The notes under the pieces: model-generated | Databases searched by the model: none | What the model saw: only the letters and a program-made list of their open reading frames with translations | Told to the model about the DNA's origin: nothing | Origin: Providencia sp. | GTDB lineage: Bacteria > Pseudomonadota > Gammaproteobacteria > Enterobacterales > Enterobacteriaceae | Direction: 5' to 3' | NCBI RefSeq assembly: GCF_003533305.1 | Contig: NZ_DOEH01000026.1 | Coordinates: 18,349-82,348 of the forward strand | DNA length: 64,000 bases | Part shown: in pieces, positions 51,520 through 61,047 of the stretch | Layout: each line of letters opens with the position of its first letter | How positions within the stretch are numbered: the first letter of the stretch is position 1 | Made by a program: the position numbers and the translations under genes

Positions 51520-52521
51520 CTAATGGCAAAAATTATCACTAAAATTAAGCGCCTGACTTTCCCATTCCGTTAACAGTTGCATAATCTCTAATGAATCTTG
51601 TAAACCCACCGCTGGACGCTTTGCTTCGAGCTGTTTTTGCATTAACGCATTTCCAACCGCTTGGACTTGATAATAAAAAGCATCACCTTCAGCTGAAATT
51701 TCAATCCGTTGAGCAGGTTGTTCATAAGGCATAACAGTTATCACATTTCCTTGAACCTCTGGTAACCAAGGGTTACTTTCAATGCGCAAGGTTCCTGCGC
51801 TACCTTGAATACTAAAATCCCAAAACATGCCATAATCTTCTACACAATGTAGATGTGCCACAGCAAGCCCAGGCCAAGTTAACAGCGCTGAAGTTTCTAC
51901 GATATTAGTATCTGCACCTCGTCTACCGTTTGCCGCTATTTGATAGCGATTTGCCATTTCACCATAACTAAGCTGCATGACTAAGTGAATTAAAGATGCG
52001 GGATAACAACCAAGGTTATAAATCGCACCTCGACTGTCTGGATTAACAAATTTTACAATATCAGCACCATAACGTGCAGTAATTGAGCGAACTTCACCCA
52101 CAACACCACTTTTCAATTGAGCGACTAACTCAGTAATCAACGGATGGTGCAAATACATCAATCCTTCAAGAAAGAAAACCTTATGCTCTTTTATTGCTGC
52201 TAATGCAATTTGTGTTTTCTCCATATCAACAGAGAGTGATTTTTCACACAAAATAGCTTTTCCTGCACGAGCGGCCTGAAGAATATATTCATGATGTACA
52301 TGATTAGGTAAAGCGATATAAATCACATCGACTTCTGGGTCAGCAATTATTTGTGCATAATCATTAAACACATGTTTTGTTGGATACTGCTGACAAAAAG
52401 CAGCCAGATTGGCACTTGAACGCCCTGCAACACCATAAACTTGATGCCCCGGTACACCGGCAATTGCATCTGCCATCACCCCAGAAATGAAACTTGTTCC
52501 CAAAATACCCCAATTAATCAT
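51520..52521 (-). CDS. Gfo/Idh/MocA-family NAD(P)-dependent oxidoreductase
   Basis: A 333-residue enzyme. The N-terminal Rossmann fold starts 'INWGILGTSFISGVMADAI', and the family segment 'IYIALPNHVHHEYILQAARAGKAILCEKSLS' contains the conserved EK. The C-terminal substrate domain begins near 'FFLEGLMYLHHPL'. It oxidises or reduces sugars or sugar-like alcohols. Its start overlaps the stop of the small monooxygenase-like gene (four bases). In this locus, next to a nucleoside-type importer and an SAHH-like enzyme, a ribosyl or keto-nucleoside substrate is possible. Confidence 0.85.
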   Translation of the reverse strand: MINWGILGTSFISGVMADAIAGVPGHQVYGVAGRSSANLAAFCQQYPTKHVFNDYAQIIADPEVDVIYIALPNHVHHEYILQAARAGKAILCEKSLSVDMEKTQIALAAIKEHKVFFLEGLMYLHHPLITELVAQLKSGVVGEVRSITARYGADIVKFVNPDSRGAIYNLGCYPASLIHLVMQLSYGEMANRYQIAANGRRGADTNIVETSALLTWPGLAVAHLHCVEDYGMFWDFSIQGSAGTLRIESNPWLPEVQGNVITVMPYEQPAQRIEISAEGDAFYYQVQAVGNALMQKQLEAKRPAVGLQDSLEIMQLLTEWESQALNFSDNFCH

Positions 52522-52835
52522 CGAGTAGGCTCCTTGGGCTCATCATCAGATAACGTAGTTTCAAATGCACGGATCAGTTTAACCCAACCGGCTTGGATAA
52601 AGGCCTGCGTATGAGGTAAGGTAAAATGTTGCTGATGAGCAGCAAGGCTGTCATAGCGCTCCCATAGAATAAACCGACTAGGATCAGCATTGTCCTGCCA
52701 TGCATATGCCAATGAGCAGCCAGGTTCCTGACGCATCGCTAAGCAAAATGCATCTATTGCCACCTTTGCTTCTTCAACTGACCATGGTGAATTGACATAA
52801 ACCTCAGCGGTAACAAAATGCCCCATCTCTTCCAT
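52518..52835 (-). CDS. Antibiotic-biosynthesis-monooxygenase (ABM) domain protein
   Basis: A 105-residue dimeric ferredoxin-like protein: 'FVTAEVYVNSPWSVEEAKVAIDAFCLAMRQEPGCSLAYAWQDNADPSRFILWERYDSLAAHQQHF' spans the whole ABM domain with the typical 'E-P-G-C' and 'F-I-L-W-E-R-Y' motifs. The frame runs to 52871, but the ATG at 52835 has the better ribosome site. Members range from monooxygenases to isomerase-like or stress proteins, so the reaction is unclear. It is coupled to the oxidoreductase gene. Confidence 0.8.
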   Translation of the reverse strand: MEEMGHFVTAEVYVNSPWSVEEAKVAIDAFCLAMRQEPGCSLAYAWQDNADPSRFILWERYDSLAAHQQHFTLPHTQAFIQAGWVKLIRAFETTLSDDEPKEPTR

Positions 52836-52937
52836 ACACACTCTCTTATGAGCTGATTTAAATTTGCACACACTGTTGCATTAACTTTCGTTGAATGACC
52901 TATAAAAAACATCTTCTACGAGCTAGTTAAAATACAA

Positions 52938-54155
52938 TTAATGATTTATCCAGTTGTCACATGCCAATTCAGCCACTGCCATTTCAATATCATAAGGTAC
53001 CGGCTGAGGTATTTTAGCTAATGACTGACTCGCTAAAGCGATACGCTCCAGACTCAAGGTTTGTAACGCTAATCCTAAGTCCATCACTTCGATTGGATTA
53101 CCATTTCCGGCAGACAAATTAACTAAATTTGCATCCGACATCAGGTACAGTTGTTTTTTATTTTTCAATTGATATAGATTGATTTTCGGTATGATTTCTT
53201 CTTTATATTCGGCAAGTTCATTTAATGCTTCAACATCAACTTCTCGTTGAAAATGGCCTGCATTAGCAATAATAACTTTGTCTTTCATTAAGAGAAAATC
53301 TTTAGCTGTTAACACGTTATCACGACCCACGACACTCACAACAAAATCTGCATCAGGAATAGCATCACTCAACTGTGCGGTATAAAAACCTTCCAAGTGA
53401 GCCTCAAGACGTGTTAACGGGTTAGTTTCAACAACAGTAACATGTGCCCCCATTCCTCTGAATCGTTGAGCAACACCGGAGCCACAATAACCATAGCCAA
53501 TCACAACCACTTTTTTACCGTGGATCATGACATTAGTCGCGTGAGCAATACTTTCAACCACTGATGAGCCCACACCATAACGGTTTTCAATGATCCGCTT
53601 AGCTTGAGTATCATTAATAACTAGCGTCGGCCAAAGATTTGCAGAGAAATCTTCGCGCAGACGATTCGCTCCTGTCGTGGTTTCTTCGGTTGCCCCTAAT
53701 ATTTTAGTCTGTAAATGGCTAAACTCAGGGTCAGTGAGGATCAATTCATGTAAATCAGCCCCATTATCAGCAATGATATCGGGCCCTACGCGTAAAATTT
53801 CTTTGCAATAATTAATATGGTCAGCGAAATCTTCTGCTCGTTGTGAAAAAACCTGAGCACCGTAATATTCGACTAATGCAGCCGCTGTTTCATCTTGCGT
53901 TGAACCCGGAGAGCCTGTTATTGCAATTTTAGCGCCGCCTTTAGTTAGCGCTTCAATCCACACACCCGTTTTAGCTTCGACATGTAGACAAATACTGATA
54001 GTCAGGCCTTTAAACGGTTGCTCTTTTTCAAGGCGGATCATTAAGCTTTGCATAATTGGCATATGTGCTTTCGCCCAATTAATACGCTTCATTCCTTGCG
54101 GCGCTAGACTTAAATCTTTAATACGGTACTCAGTTTCGTTCAACATCTCTTCCAC
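52938..54155 (-). CDS. S-adenosylhomocysteine hydrolase-like enzyme with altered substrate site
   Basis: A 405-residue NAD-dependent SAHH-family protein, with 'EETTTGANRL', the NAD fold 'GYGYCGSGVAQRFRGMGA' and 'ANAGHFQREVDV'. By chance its numbering runs close to human SAHH: K186, N191 and H301 are kept, while D190 is Glu and H353 is Asn ('NGNPIEVM' for the usual GHP). The adenine-binding motif HxTxQ/E is replaced by 'HVEAK' (58-62). As I recall, HxExK marks archaeal S-inosylhomocysteine hydrolases. Enterobacteria normally use Pfs/LuxS instead. I infer an S-inosylhomocysteine or related thio-nucleoside substrate. Neighbours are a nucleoside-type importer and two redox enzymes. Confidence 0.85.
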   Translation of the reverse strand: MEEMLNETEYRIKDLSLAPQGMKRINWAKAHMPIMQSLMIRLEKEQPFKGLTISICLHVEAKTGVWIEALTKGGAKIAITGSPGSTQDETAAALVEYYGAQVFSQRAEDFADHINYCKEILRVGPDIIADNGADLHELILTDPEFSHLQTKILGATEETTTGANRLREDFSANLWPTLVINDTQAKRIIENRYGVGSSVVESIAHATNVMIHGKKVVVIGYGYCGSGVAQRFRGMGAHVTVVETNPLTRLEAHLEGFYTAQLSDAIPDADFVVSVVGRDNVLTAKDFLLMKDKVIIANAGHFQREVDVEALNELAEYKEEIIPKINLYQLKNKKQLYLMSDANLVNLSAGNGNPIEVMDLGLALQTLSLERIALASQSLAKIPQPVPYDIEMAVAELACDNWINH

Positions 54156-54196
54156 CTATTATATTGTTGCGTTTTCACAACTAACCACATCTATTT

Positions 54197-55456
54197 CTAG
54201 TGGTTAACAGTTTCACCTTGTGAATCTGACGGTTTTCTAAGCAACATGTAAATTGAATAAAGAATGGTGAATGAGCCGGTATAACAGGCAAAAACAATCC
54301 AGAACATGTGCCAGTCAACAACGCCATTAACCGTATTTAAATCAAGCACCCAACCACTTAACATCGCACCAAGGTAAGTACCAAAACCATTCACAAAGGT
54401 CGTAAATATCCCTTGGGCAGTTGAGCGATATTGCAATGGAATTTCTTTATCTAAGAAAAGAGAACCTGAAATATTAAAGAAATCGAACGCACAGCCATAA
54501 ACAATCATTGATAACAGAAGTACGAAAGTACCAATGGTTGAGAAATCACCATAAGCAAATAGACCAAAACGTAAAATCCACGCCAACATACTGAATAATA
54601 AGATGGTCTCTATTTTGATTTTCTTAAGTAAGAAAGGAAGTACTAAAATAAAACAGACTTCTGAAAATTGAGAAATAGACAAGAAGATCGTTGGAAAACT
54701 TGCAAATAATGAACCTTCAGCCTCTGGATTTTTTGCCAGATCTTGCAAGAAAGGCACACCCAGTGTGTTAGTGATTTGCAAAACCGAACCCAACAACATC
54801 GCAAAAAAGAGGAATACAACAACATTATGTTTTTGAAAAACGAATAAAATGTTTTTCATATTAAAGTTAGACGTCGCGATAGCTTCTTTCTCAGATTTAT
54901 CAACAGGTTTAGCCGCTGGCAAGGTGAGCGAGAAAATGGCGAGCACAACAGAAGCACCCGAAGCGATAAATAGCTGATAATGGCTCGTTTCAAGTCTTAA
55001 TAGGCTTATCGTCCACATTGCAGCAATGAAGCCGACAGTACCGAATACACGAATTTTAGGAAAATATTTATTTGATTCTAATTTTTGCTGTTCTAGTAAC
55101 TCAAATAGGATGCTATTACACATCGATATACTTGGCATATAAAACATTAAATTCAATAATAAAACTAAAAATAGCATGGTTACACTGGTGCTATACGCCA
55201 CTAAAATTAAGGTAACGGCTGAAAGCAAATGCAGGGTAATAAATACCAGTTTTCGATTATTAATTTTATCTGCAACCATACCAATCACTACAGGTGCAAA
55301 AAGTGAAGCGAGACCCAATGAACTAAAAACTAATCCAATATCACTCCCTTTAAACTGCAACGTATTAAATAGATACGATGCCAAGGTCACGAGCCAAGAC
55401 CCCCAAATAAAATACTGTAAAAACGACACAACTTTTAATCTAAATATTGTACTCAT
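54197..55456 (-). CDS. MFS nucleoside:H+ symporter-like transporter (NupG/XapB type)
   Basis: A 419-residue twelve-helix transporter. The start 'LKVVSFLQYFIWGSWLVTLASYLF' with 'GLVFSSLGLASLFAPVVIGMVADK' and the cytoplasmic 'DKINNRK' loop match the nucleoside:H+ symporter family. It imports a nucleoside or related compound. It is the first gene of a four-gene minus-strand operon with the SAHH-like enzyme, the ABM protein and the oxidoreductase, and it diverges from a LacI regulator. A CRP site and a LacI-type palindrome lie in the shared promoter region. Confidence 0.85.
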   Translation of the reverse strand: MSTIFRLKVVSFLQYFIWGSWLVTLASYLFNTLQFKGSDIGLVFSSLGLASLFAPVVIGMVADKINNRKLVFITLHLLSAVTLILVAYSTSVTMLFLVLLLNLMFYMPSISMCNSILFELLEQQKLESNKYFPKIRVFGTVGFIAAMWTISLLRLETSHYQLFIASGASVVLAIFSLTLPAAKPVDKSEKEAIATSNFNMKNILFVFQKHNVVVFLFFAMLLGSVLQITNTLGVPFLQDLAKNPEAEGSLFASFPTIFLSISQFSEVCFILVLPFLLKKIKIETILLFSMLAWILRFGLFAYGDFSTIGTFVLLLSMIVYGCAFDFFNISGSLFLDKEIPLQYRSTAQGIFTTFVNGFGTYLGAMLSGWVLDLNTVNGVVDWHMFWIVFACYTGSFTILYSIYMLLRKPSDSQGETVNH

Positions 55457-55576
55457 TTAATCACCCGTTAGCTGTAGGATGCCATTTATGTCACCGCTAT
55501 TATCGGCCAAACTATAAATTACTGACCAAACTATAGTACCGACCATCGCATCATACATATGATTATTATTCCCTAA

Positions 55577-55592
55577 TGTGAGGTAATTCACA
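55577..55592. promoter_or_regulatory. CRP-binding site
   Basis: TGTGAGGTAATTCACA matches the CRP consensus TGTGA-N6-TCACA without mismatch. It lies 120 bases before the transporter start and about 180 bases before the LacI gene, and can serve either promoter. Confidence 0.8.
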
Positions 55593-55595
55593 GTA

Positions 55596-55611
55596 AGTCA
55601 TACGTATTACT
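55596..55611. promoter_or_regulatory. LacI-family operator candidate
   Basis: AGTCATACGTATTACT is a 16-base palindrome with one mismatched pair and a central CG, the form favoured by LacI-type regulators. It adjoins the CRP site, so repressor binding could block activation. The regulator encoded at 55771 is the natural ligand. Confidence 0.55.
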
Positions 55612-55770
55612 TATTTAATTGGCTTAAATAAATTTACTTTACTCATTCGCTTTACTCATATTAATAGTGCATATTTTCACCCTATAAATAAGACGAGGTA
55701 AAACAAATTAATATCCACCTTATTATCCTAGACCTTTGTTACACTTGCTATAAAAAAAGGTATTTGCGTT

Positions 55771-56787
55771 ATGACTAAAAAAAAGAATAGTTCGACATAT
55801 CAACCCTCTATTAATAGTAAAGATGTCGCTAAATTAGCAAATGTCTCACAATCAACTGTTTCACTTGTTCTTAGCGGTAAATCAAAAGGTAGGGTTTCTG
55901 AAGCCACTCGATTACGCGTTTTAGCTGTCGTTGAAGACTTAAATTATCAACCTAATGTCAGCGCTCAAATGCTACGTAATGGTTCATCAACCAATATTGC
56001 CTTTGTGGTACCTGATCTACAACAACCCTATTTTGGAAAAGTTATTTATGCCGCAGAGATAGCGGCTGCTAAATCAGGTTATTCTGTTATTCTCCTCGAC
56101 AGTATCGCTAATGATGAATGGTGCGATAAACTCATTTCCCTTTTTCAAAGTAAAGTAATAAGTGGCTGCATTATATATGCTTGTAGTGATGAATTTACGC
56201 TCAAATTAGCCAGTTATAGAAAACAAATCGTCTATATTGAGCCCGATAATGAAGACAATATTGATATTGAGCTTAATATTACTGAAACAACGAATAAAAT
56301 CATCGAATACATTCAGCAATCAGATCGTTATCGAATCGGTTACTTTCGCGCTGAATTCCCTAGAAGGCATTTTCTTAGACGACATCGCATATTCGAAAGT
56401 AAATTTAATGCACTAGAACACCAAAATAAAACACTGCATCTTGAATATTCAACTTTCTCTGTTGAAGAAGCGACTTATCGCGCAGAAATATTACTCCAAA
56501 CCCAGCCTAATCTCGTTATCTGTGATGATGATTTACTTGCAGGCGCCATTTATCGTGCGGCAAGAAAACATAATATTGAGATACCACAAGACATCGCTGT
56601 TATTGGTTTTAATGATACAGACCTTTGTCATTATTTATATCCTGAATTATCAACGGTACAGATCCCTGCCGAATATATAGGTGCCTTAGCAATCAAAATG
56701 CTTATAGATAGGGCAAATGATATTCAAGTCACTGAGCAAAAAGAACTCATCGAACTTATTTATGTTCCCCGCAATTCGACCCGCTAA
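55771..56787 (+). CDS. LacI/PurR-family transcriptional repressor
   Basis: A 338-residue regulator. The N-terminal helix-turn-helix and hinge are classic: 'NSKDVAKLANVSQSTVSLVLSGKSKGRVSEATRLRVLAVVEDLNYQPN'. The periplasmic-binding-protein-like domain follows ('SSTNIAFVVPDLQQPYFGKVIYAAEIAA', 'AVIGFNDTDLCHYLYPELSTVQ'). It is divergent from the transporter-SAHH-like operon and most likely represses it until a nucleoside-like ligand binds. The ligand is not known. Confidence 0.9.
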   Translation: MTKKKNSSTYQPSINSKDVAKLANVSQSTVSLVLSGKSKGRVSEATRLRVLAVVEDLNYQPNVSAQMLRNGSSTNIAFVVPDLQQPYFGKVIYAAEIAAAKSGYSVILLDSIANDEWCDKLISLFQSKVISGCIIYACSDEFTLKLASYRKQIVYIEPDNEDNIDIELNITETTNKIIEYIQQSDRYRIGYFRAEFPRRHFLRRHRIFESKFNALEHQNKTLHLEYSTFSVEEATYRAEILLQTQPNLVICDDDLLAGAIYRAARKHNIEIPQDIAVIGFNDTDLCHYLYPELSTVQIPAEYIGALAIKMLIDRANDIQVTEQKELIELIYVPRNSTR

Positions 56788-57411
56788 TTTATACTGGGTG
56801 ATCATTCTTCAATGACTCATTATTAAAATAGTCACTCATTCACCCTTTCCAGAGACATTTAACTAATAGGTAATATTAACATTATCAGCATTACAATTTA
56901 TCACCCAAGAAAGAGATTATTTAATCAAAATATGTCACCTCCCACTCCATTTTCACGACCTTTTAAAATGATTTTTTTAGATAAAACCTATGCTAAATTT
57001 ACTTTTCTTTTATTGTGTTTTACCCACCACTTTCTTACTCATTACTAGGACATGTAAACATTCCTAAAAAGATGCATTTCTCAATTTGATTAAAAAATAC
57101 ACCACTAACCGCTCATTTATTAACCAAAATAACCTTTCAATAAGTACATGAATTGATTGTATTTTGATCAAATTTAACTTATGTAACGCCAACATCAAGG
57201 CAAATAAGTAATGATAATTTATAAATAACCAAAAGGTACTATAAATTATTTTAGCTAACCACTAAAAAATAAACATAAATTTAATTTACCCTCAAACCAT
57301 AACAAAACAATACAGAAATTTAGCTAATGTCAGCCGGATATAAGTAGCTCATGAAAAATTATTCTGCTACTATTCGGTCGAATTTTGTTCAGAGATACTT
57401 AGGAGAAGCAA
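56788..57411. other. Long intergenic region, nothing identified
   Basis: About 620 AT-rich bases between the LacI gene and bax. No credible ORF or structured RNA stands out. The last 60 bases hold the bax promoter and its AGGAGAA ribosome site. Confidence 0.5.
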
Positions 57412-58218
57412 ATGCCCTCTCGAACGATGAGGACAAAAGCCGTCTTCGCTTTCTTATTTTTACTATTATTTTCGAGTCTTAGTTTAGGCTCTACCAGCAC
57501 CAGTACCATGCTCAAAAAAGAGTATTCTCACAAGGCAGTGCAGAGCACAAATCAAGCTCAAACATCGTTGCCTGATTTGCGAAAATACCCAACTGGTACA
57601 CCACGTAAGAAAGCGTTTTTGAAAACGGTTGTCCCCGTGATTGAAAAAGTCAATCAACAGATTATGGAAGAGCGAAACTGGCTCCTTTCAGTGCGTAAAA
57701 ACAAGAAGTGGAGCGCACAAGAGCTACGCCAACTGGCTCAAATATGTGATAGCTATGGTATGAAATGTAATAACCCACAACGTATTAACTGGGATAAATT
57801 ACTCAGTCGTGTGGATATCATGCCGACACATTTAGTGGCGACACAAGCTGCAACAGAATCAGGTTGGGGTACATCTCAACTAGCAACACAAAATGGTAAT
57901 TTGTTTGGAATGCGCTGCGGAAGCGGGTGTCAGGCTAAACAAGGGAAAGTTAAAGGTTATTCTGTATACTCTTCAGTTGAAGGCACCGTAACCGCCTATA
58001 TGAAGAATATGAATACCCACAATGCTTATGAATCACTACGTAATTCAAGAGCGAAACAACGTAAATCAACTGATGAGTTAGATACCACAAAACTTATCAA
58101 TGATATGAAAGGCTACTCAGAGTTAGGTTCTACTTATAACCGCTATTTACAAGAGATGTACGCGAGTAACGAAGAATTGATTACACAAGCTCAAAAAAGA
58201 GCAATAACTCGCATTTAA
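57412..58218 (+). CDS. bax: Bax-like peptidoglycan N-acetylglucosaminidase
   Basis: A 268-residue secreted protein with a signal sequence ('AVFAFLFLLLFSSLSLGS'). Its glucosaminidase domain contains the catalytic Glu E149 in 'MPTHLVATQAATESGWGTSQLATQNGNLFGM', and the domain ends around 'TYNRYLQEMY'. Length and order match E. coli Bax. It hydrolyses glycan strands in the periplasm. It lies upstream of the probable peptidoglycan O-acetylation set, whose modification generally affects such hydrolases, but it has its own terminator. Confidence 0.9.
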   Translation: MPSRTMRTKAVFAFLFLLLFSSLSLGSTSTSTMLKKEYSHKAVQSTNQAQTSLPDLRKYPTGTPRKKAFLKTVVPVIEKVNQQIMEERNWLLSVRKNKKWSAQELRQLAQICDSYGMKCNNPQRINWDKLLSRVDIMPTHLVATQAATESGWGTSQLATQNGNLFGMRCGSGCQAKQGKVKGYSVYSSVEGTVTAYMKNMNTHNAYESLRNSRAKQRKSTDELDTTKLINDMKGYSELGSTYNRYLQEMYASNEELITQAQKRAITRI

Positions 58219-58244
58219 TTTTGTATCACCAGGTACAAGACACT

Positions 58245-58277
58245 AAAAAATCCACTCTCAATAGAGTGGATTTTTTT
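58245..58277 (+). terminator. Terminator of bax
   Basis: AAAAAATCCACTCT and AGAGTGGATTTTTT form a perfect stem with a four-base loop and a T-run. It lies about 25 bases past the bax stop. Confidence 0.9.
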
Positions 58278-58330
58278 ATTGAGCCAACTAAGATAAATCA
58301 GCGCCTAAAAAAGCGCATCAATATAGAGAA

Positions 58331-58401
58331 CAGACATAAGTATGTGACTTAAGTCGTTGAGAGAGACCAACAACGCACCTGCTTGAAATATGACGAGCAA
58401 T
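58331..58401. repeat. Degenerate half copy of the palindromic repeat
   Basis: ACATAAGTATGTGA, then ACCAACA and GCTTGAAATATGACGAGCA, align in order with the right half of the repeat at 24124-24248. The left arm is not recognisable. It stands alone between bax and the MBOAT gene. Confidence 0.6.
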
Positions 58402-58481
58402 AATCTTATTGCATAAGGCATGATAATAAATATCATAGGGCATCTTCTTACTACTAAAATAATTAACATTTTGAGTCCAAC

Positions 58482-59900
58482 ATGAATTTTTTCTCGTTTG
58501 AGTTTCTTGGCTCTTTTTTAGTGTTTTTCCTTATTTATTGGAGTTGTCAACCAAGCGCAAAGTTACAAAATGGCTTACTTATTACAGCAAGCTACTTTTT
58601 TGTTTATTCATTTAGCCCTGACTTTGCTTATATATTATTCGGCTATACCTTTTTCATTTATCTATTAACTAACTGGCTAACAAATTGGCTCACTAATAAA
58701 TGGATTTATGTCATTCTAGCCACAGGAATTATTGGCTGCTTTACTTTATTTAAATACTATTCGTTTTTCCAAGAAACCATACAACAAACATTAGACAAAT
58801 TCGGTTTCAGTGTTGGGCTGCCTATTATTGAGTTGCTCGCGCCATTAGGCCTATCCTTTTATGCTTTCCATTCCGTTAGCTACACAGTCTCGGTTTGCCG
58901 TAAAGAAATAACTAAAGCTGACTTTTTTGATGTCACTTTATACCTTGCCTTTTTTCCTAGCATCGTCGCAGGCCCAATTAACCGAGCAAAAAACTTCCTA
59001 CCGCAAATACAAGCTGAAACTCGGACAATATTAGACACCCGAAAAGCAATACTGCTTATCTGCTTGGCATTAGTTAAGCTATTTTTATTTAGCTCATTTC
59101 TTGCCGAGAACTATGTTAATCCCGTATTCGATGCCCCTACTGGATACAGTGCGGGAGAAATCTTAGTGGCAACCTACGCCTATGCTTGGAATATCTATTT
59201 TAATTTCTCTGGTTATACCAACCTAGTCACAGGTATTGCGCTATTACTTGGCTATAGAGTACCCGTTAACTTTAATGCACCTTATATGGCCGCTAACCTC
59301 AAAGAATTCTGGGCGCGTTGGCACATTAGCTTATCAACCTTTATTCGCGATTATGTTTATATCCCATTAGGTGGCAACCGTAAGGGATTTAGTCGAATGA
59401 ATACCAACGTTTTTCTCGCAATGGTAATTTCAGGGTTATGGCATGGCGCCGCAATGACATTTGTGGTGTGGGGAGCAATACATGGTTTAGGGATTGTATT
59501 ACTCAACCTTAAAAGTTTCTGTATGGAAAAATTAGGTTGGACAAAAACATTACCGAACAAAACACTCTCGACTTTAGTGTCGCGTATTATTACCTTCCAC
59601 TTTGTGTGCTTCGCTTGGATATTTTTCCGCAGCCAAACTTTTGATGATGCAATCATGATGCTCAATCAAATTATTGCACCTGGATTTATTGCCTCTGTCA
59701 GTGCCAGCCTTGGATTAATTATCGCTTTTTGGGTGCTACTACTTGCTTACCCTTGTTTTGTTCAAAGTTACCATTACATAGCAAAGAAATATCAACAAAT
59801 TCCTTGGTACTACTACCCCATTCCATTGGCTATCGTTCTTACCATTATGTTTATGCTTTCTCCATCTGGAATGCCAGGATTTATTTATGCTAACTTCTGA
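58482..59900 (+). CDS. MBOAT-family O-acyltransferase (PatA/AlgI type)
   Basis: A 472-residue polytopic membrane protein of the AlgI/PatA branch. Key segments are 'LGLSFYAFHSVSYTVSVCRKEI', 'PSIVAGPINRAKNFLPQI' and 'FWARWHISLSTFIRDYVYIPLGGNRKG'. The catalytic His lies in 'GLWHGAAMTFVVWG' (about residue 325). It moves acetyl groups across the inner membrane. Two SGNH proteins are encoded immediately downstream with overlaps, the arrangement of peptidoglycan O-acetylation loci (PatA, PatB, Ape1). Providencia is known for O-acetylated peptidoglycan. Alginate-type acetylation is unlikely because no exopolysaccharide genes are near. Confidence 0.88.
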   Translation: MNFFSFEFLGSFLVFFLIYWSCQPSAKLQNGLLITASYFFVYSFSPDFAYILFGYTFFIYLLTNWLTNWLTNKWIYVILATGIIGCFTLFKYYSFFQETIQQTLDKFGFSVGLPIIELLAPLGLSFYAFHSVSYTVSVCRKEITKADFFDVTLYLAFFPSIVAGPINRAKNFLPQIQAETRTILDTRKAILLICLALVKLFLFSSFLAENYVNPVFDAPTGYSAGEILVATYAYAWNIYFNFSGYTNLVTGIALLLGYRVPVNFNAPYMAANLKEFWARWHISLSTFIRDYVYIPLGGNRKGFSRMNTNVFLAMVISGLWHGAAMTFVVWGAIHGLGIVLLNLKSFCMEKLGWTKTLPNKTLSTLVSRIITFHFVCFAWIFFRSQTFDDAIMMLNQIIAPGFIASVSASLGLIIAFWVLLLAYPCFVQSYHYIAKKYQQIPWYYYPIPLAIVLTIMFMLSPSGMPGFIYANF

Positions 59901-61047
59901 GTTTAAAAATACCCTGATAAAAGCCGGGCAAGTACTCTTTATTGTATTGATTGCAGGTTTATTACTCATCTGGTTGAACCAAAGCTCATTAGAGCGCTTC
60001 TGGCAGCAGAAGTATCATCAGGATACTCCATGGTCAAATATGGCAGGAAACGCCACATGGGACTATGGCGCTCATTTAAATGAGGGTATACAAGCAGCGG
60101 GGAGTTCTTTTGCCTACCATGCTTCTGGACAGAAAGCGAAAGAAGAGAAAGCAGCGGAAGCTTTAGCCAATCAGCACAGTAAACTCAATTTTCCTCATGA
60201 TTATCGTGTTGGGCTAAATTTCCTCAATGGCTATGTTTATCCCGCAGAAACCTTATCGGTCACTTTTCCTGAATTACTTAAGCGCCCACAAGCAAGAACA
60301 AATAACACCAAAGTTCATTTTGGCACGTTTACAGCTAAGCAAAACATCCCCATCGTACCGAAGCATATCGCCAATATCGCCAAAGGGGATCAAGTACTCT
60401 TTGCAGGGGATTCGATGATGCAAGGCATCGCACCCCACGTTAAAAACATGCTCTTGAAAAAATATAATATCGATAGCATTAATTTAAGTAAGCAAAGTAC
60501 AGGGCTTGCCTATCCTCGCTTTTTTAATTGGCCACAAACTATTGCCAAGGCGTTGAATGATAATCCTAATATTAAAGTATTAGTGGTCTTTTTAGGGCCA
60601 AATGATCCATGGGATATGCCACCTCAAGCAGGCTATAAATATGTCAAATTTAAAAGCGAAGGCTGGGAACAGGTGTATCGTGAGCGTATTAGTGATATAT
60701 TATCGACCGCTCGCCAGCACAATGTCGATGTGATTTGGGTTGGCCCCCCCAATATGCGTAAGAATACGCTATCTGATGGTATGAAATTCCTAAGAAGTCT
60801 TTACCAATCCGAGGTCGAGAATCACGGTGAAATTTATTTTTCCGCGAATGATGTCTTAAAATATAAAAATGACACTTATTCCGACTATATTGGGGATGAA
60901 AGCAGCACAATTAAATTAAGAAGTGGTGATGGGATCCATTTCAGCACAAAAGGACAACAAGCCATTGCTGAAAAAGTTTTTTCACTCATTCATTTCGAAG
61001 AGGAAGCAAAGGAACCTCATGAAACTGAACAATCTACGTCAAGTTAG
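59887..61047 (+). CDS. SGNH/DUF459-type acetyltransferase-like protein (PatB-like)
   Basis: A 386-residue protein anchored by an N-terminal helix ('AGQVLFIVLIAGLLLIWL'). Its periplasmic SGNH domain has block I 'LFAGDSMMQGIAP', a block III-type segment 'VVFLGPNDPWDM', and block V 'SGDGIHFSTKG' with the Asp-x-x-His pair. It overlaps the MBOAT gene by 14 bases. The domain matches DUF459. In O-acetylation systems the partner of the MBOAT protein transfers acetyl to N-acetylmuramate. It could instead be an esterase. Confidence 0.82.
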   Translation: MLTSEFKNTLIKAGQVLFIVLIAGLLLIWLNQSSLERFWQQKYHQDTPWSNMAGNATWDYGAHLNEGIQAAGSSFAYHASGQKAKEEKAAEALANQHSKLNFPHDYRVGLNFLNGYVYPAETLSVTFPELLKRPQARTNNTKVHFGTFTAKQNIPIVPKHIANIAKGDQVLFAGDSMMQGIAPHVKNMLLKKYNIDSINLSKQSTGLAYPRFFNWPQTIAKALNDNPNIKVLVVFLGPNDPWDMPPQAGYKYVKFKSEGWEQVYRERISDILSTARQHNVDVIWVGPPNMRKNTLSDGMKFLRSLYQSEVENHGEIYFSANDVLKYKNDTYSDYIGDESSTIKLRSGDGIHFSTKGQQAIAEKVFSLIHFEEEAKEPHETEQSTSS

